Of a stretch of DNA of 64,000 nt, positions 60,958 to 64,000 are shown piece after piece. Position numbers and translations under genes: made by a program. The notes beneath the pieces were generated by a model. It saw only the letters and a list, made by a program, of their open reading frames with translations. It searched no databases and was not told the DNA's origin. The stretch is from Diadema setosum (Eukaryota; Echinodermata; Echinoidea; Diadematoida; Diadematidae). The stretch's first letter is position 1. The number at the start of each line of letters is the position of its first letter. The stretch covers positions 1,113,501-1,177,500 of the forward strand of contig CM067077.1 of assembly GCA_033980235.1 (NCBI GenBank), read 5' to 3'.

Positions 60958-61174
60958 TGCATGCCATGAGACCGACACCGACGAATCATACAATCAAAAC
61001 AAGGCCCATGAGAACGACCTCTAGTGGGCCTTGTTTGCTCAGTGCCGAACTCATGGGCTGCATGACTCGTGGGCTGTATAACTCGTGGGCTGTATGACTC
61101 GTGGGCTATACCACTCGTGGGCTGTATGACTCGTGGGTTGTGTGACTCGTTGGTATCGGCCTCGTGGCGTGCAT
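60958..61174. mobile_element. Foldback element with 16-bp repeats, copy 2
   Basis: GCATGCCATGAGACCGACACC-type left end (60959) is mirrored by GGTATCGGCCTCGTGGCGTGC (ending about 61172). The right arm is seven head-to-tail 16-bp units (61049-61160), consensus ACTCGTGGGCTGTATG. The left arm has one or two inverse units. The frames on both strands are the repeat read in different phases. Confidence 0.8.
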
Positions 61175-62124
61175 CCGGTATGTCAGGGAGTGGTTGCACC
61201 ACTGGCTGCGCTTTGGCTGGCGCAACGACATTCAGGAATCAAGCGTCGTACATGTTTTCCTTTTTTTTTTTTGGGGGGGGGGTGATTGAATCCTCTCATT
61301 TACACCTTTGATTGAGAGAAAAAAAATCGTGAAATCGCATGACAGAAGTTTCGGTGAATGCCTATTTCAAGTATTTGATTTTGATATCGATGGCCATTTG
61401 AACTCGGCCCAAATTGAATGTAATGTCTAATATTTTTGTATATTTTTGATTAGGGAAGAAAAGAGCAATATTCATCATCTTTGATAGATGACGAAGAACC
61501 GATTACGTCTCCTGCAGAATCATACCGCAAATTCTCTTTATTAATGAATGTTCTGATCGATATCTGTAAGCAGCTGTATCTGACACTACTTTTTTTTTAA
61601 AACTTTTTATCGTATTTGTGTTCTAGCGAACAAAATGAAATAAGTTTATCAAGTGTTAATGAGTTAATTATAAGTTAACAGTTTTTGAGAGTTCAAAAGT
61701 ATTCTATGCTTTCCGACTTTGCAGTGAATGCATGGTGATGTTTATTACGGCACACAAACGGTGGCGTGGCAATTCTTGCGATTTAGAAAGAAAAGTTTGT
61801 ATTGTTAAATAGTTTTGAATGTTGTCTTATGGGATAGAACAAGAAGCTCGAGAAATAATTTTCTTGAAAGTATGAAGTATCTACCATTGAATTTACAAAA
61901 CACTTATCTGGGGTAATTGAGTTGTGCTACCTATTATAGGGCTTATCACGCCGAATCTACACCTCCGCTTAGAGGTTCTTATATCTCGATTCCCCACGCA
62001 ATGCTGGCAATGGTTTTAAAAATAACACACAGTCTCTTTCACAGCATTTAACTTGACCTACTTTTCTATTTTTGAGGGTATTTTCTTTTTTTTAACACCC
62101 TCAGTTTTACCACACATGTACAAC
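61175..62124. other. No gene seen
   Basis: Poly-T/poly-G junction at 61259-61280, otherwise AT-rich. Confidence 0.5.
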
Positions 62125-62157
<33 letters not shown>

Positions 62158-62160
62158 ACA
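62125..62160. repeat. (CA)n microsatellite
   Basis: About 17 CA units with one TA interruption. Confidence 0.93.
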
Positions 62161-63674
62161 ATCAAAAATAGACGCTTTAATCGCATTAATCTCAATCGTC
62201 CTTCACAAATTCTTTAACAAAAAATGTTCCAAAAATATTTTCTTTTTTTTTTCTACCGTAATATCGAATATAGAAAACATAGTAGTAACACAGTTTATCT
62301 ATGACTACTTTTTGGTTTTACCCTTATTAAGATATCCCCTGAAACCCTGGAATAGACAACCGCAGTTTTCTTTTTCCCCTAGGACTGGATCTATTCCTTC
62401 TTTCACGTTATGTATCTAGATCAGCCTGTTCTTCTAGAGGCGTGTTCAGATCACTTTAAGACTAATAAATTTAACTCTTACGCAAAAAGCTTTTGTCTGC
62501 ATGGAATGAGTGTGTAGTTCATCTTCATACTCACTTTTTAGAATCCTCAAACCCTCTTTTTCTTTACTATCCCACGCGCAAGGATAAACATAAAGGAAAA
62601 GTAGCACCTTTGCCGCGCTGCATAGCTGAACGATGTTTTCTCTAAACTTCAGCTCTTTGTAAAAGAAAACGGTGTTCTTTAGACAGACTGGTGCCATCAC
62701 AAATTGCTCCCTCTCTCTCTCTCCCTCTCTCTCTATCTCCTTCTCTCCCCTTGCTTTCAATCTATTTTTTTTTTCATTTCTTGCAGCAGCTTTTGCCCAA
62801 TGAAGTCGAGTTCTCTAGTACAGGCAACACTCAATTAGGCTGACGTCATTATGATGACGCCTCCAAATCCTATTGTGAAAAGAACGCTCTTGTCGTTCGT
62901 CGCCACCAGAAGTACTACCCACCACGTGACCAATGCTGCGTGTTGGTTGACATGGCGCCATTTCGCCATGGGGCATGAAAAGGGGTTGCAGGGACACATG
63001 TTTATGTATTCTAGAGAGAATATTGAAATATGCATAAACACTTCGGTAAACAAAAGGAGGCAAATAAGTGCAATTACCCGGATAATAATCATGATGATTA
63101 TGATAATGAGAACAATAAAAACAGAGATAATATCCAAAACCTACTGAAGGAACGAGAGATAAGAATTTGAAAATGCTACGAAATCAACAAAAATATTTCC
63201 TTAGTAAAGATAATACATTCTGACTCAATTGAACTTAGTTGCAAGTAAAAAACAGAGTTCAAGCCTTAGCAATGTGATCATGGTGATGGTGGGCAAATTA
63301 AAGAAAAGGGCAGATCCTGAAGAAACCCCCCAAAAACAAACAAACAAACAAACAAGCAAACAAAAACAAAAAAACAGGGCAACATTATAGAAACGCAGAA
63401 TTGAAGAATCTTGGAGAGTTGCAAAAACAAAAAAGAGTGGGTAAAATCCATTGGAAAAATTCTTGTCATATAACAGTTTAACCTGCAGGGAGGTGGATCC
63501 CACCTCCCTGACCTATGTAATATCCATCCATAACTGAGTGTTCTTGGAGAAACGCTGGATAATTATCGTCACCATACTAGGCATTTCTACAATTAAGCTG
63601 TTCCTTAACTCCGGGCAGCTGCCATGTTAGGTTTTCAGTCCTTTTGTGAGACTATGATCTCTTATTTTGATGAT
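62161..63674. other. No gene seen
   Basis: (CT)n patch at 62707-62750, CAAA run at 63332-63376. Frames at 62446-63147 on both strands lack motifs. Confidence 0.5.

Positions 63675-63711
<37 letters not shown>
63675..63711. repeat. (GT)n microsatellite
   Basis: About 17 GT units with one TTT interruption. The remaining 290 bases to the window end show nothing. Confidence 0.93.
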
Positions 63712-64000
63712 TTAGATTTATCAACTTGTTCTTTATTCAGTCATCCTTGGAGTATAAATTCATTTATTTAGGGTATATATATCTCTGAGTCAATTTCAAG
63801 CTATTTTTCAGTATGACTACCAGTAATTTTTAAAGGAGCTAGATTTTTTTTTCCAAGGCATGGCAATTTTTCATACAGCGTTTGATATTTGAAAATTGAT
63901 TTAAGGACAATTACTTCTTGAACAGTCTGATTGGCAATTGCAGGACGTGTTGTCAGACATGAACATTTTCAATGGAATATGTACATCATGCCTGTATTAA

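Noticed and set aside
1..64000. Known conserved microRNAs or snRNAs
   Set aside because: Eye search for let-7, miR-1, miR-10, miR-124, miR-71 and similar mature sequences found none; a covariance-model scan was not possible.

Overview
The window is eukaryotic nuclear DNA: AT-rich, no operons or bacterial signals, many microsatellites, small non-autonomous transposons and long stretches with no gene. The mix of mobile elements (a hAT-like element starting CAGGGCTC, TTAA-flanked palindromic elements, short elements embedded in TA repeats, GGCGGGGGTAT-ended elements with a CCGA tail, TTGAA-tailed LINE ends and an ATT-tailed SINE end) fits a marine deuterostome, most likely an echinoderm and perhaps a sea urchin. 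That assignment rests on remembered repeat families and is only moderately sure.

Only one stretch reads convincingly as protein-coding: a terminal exon on the minus strand (12777-13010). It has a good 3' splice site, 77 codons, paired basic cleavage sites and a C-terminal peptide with two cysteines, ICINDIWKGRGGGLRCN. C, N, W and K sit at the same spacing as in somatostatin (C-x-N-x-x-W-K), and the position at the precursor's C-terminus is also somatostatin-like. An ATTAAA signal lies about 160 bases past the stop. A plausible but unproven first exon with a signal peptide lies 12.6 kb upstream at 25658-25738 (minus) and ends in the matching phase. If the two belong together, 13-25.6 kb is an intron.

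Layout: 0.1-2.9 kb holds LINE-like 3' ends and a 15-bp minisatellite. A related array in inverted orientation follows at 4.0-4.7 kb. 7.2-11.0 kb is a dense nest of mobile elements: a small element with inverted ends, a hAT-like element, a TA-embedded MITE in three copies, and a 690-bp tandem duplication. 12.6-13.0 kb holds the peptide exon. 13-38 kb is mostly unstructured intronic or intergenic DNA with two tRNA-derived SINE-like pieces, a SINE tail, palindromes and microsatellites. 38.9-39.75 kb is an element with inverted ends and 160-bp internal repeats. 43.4-47.5 kb has a foldback minisatellite, a diverged tandem duplication and a 1-kb foldback element. 55.5-56.9 kb holds two TTAA-flanked hairpin elements around a LINE-like tail. 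59.8-61.2 kb has two foldback elements built on a 16-bp repeat.

Most open frames of 60-160 codons here are products of simple repeats or chance. No rRNA, intact tRNA, CRISPR, viral or bacterial feature was found. Intervals without genes are listed so the reader knows they were examined.
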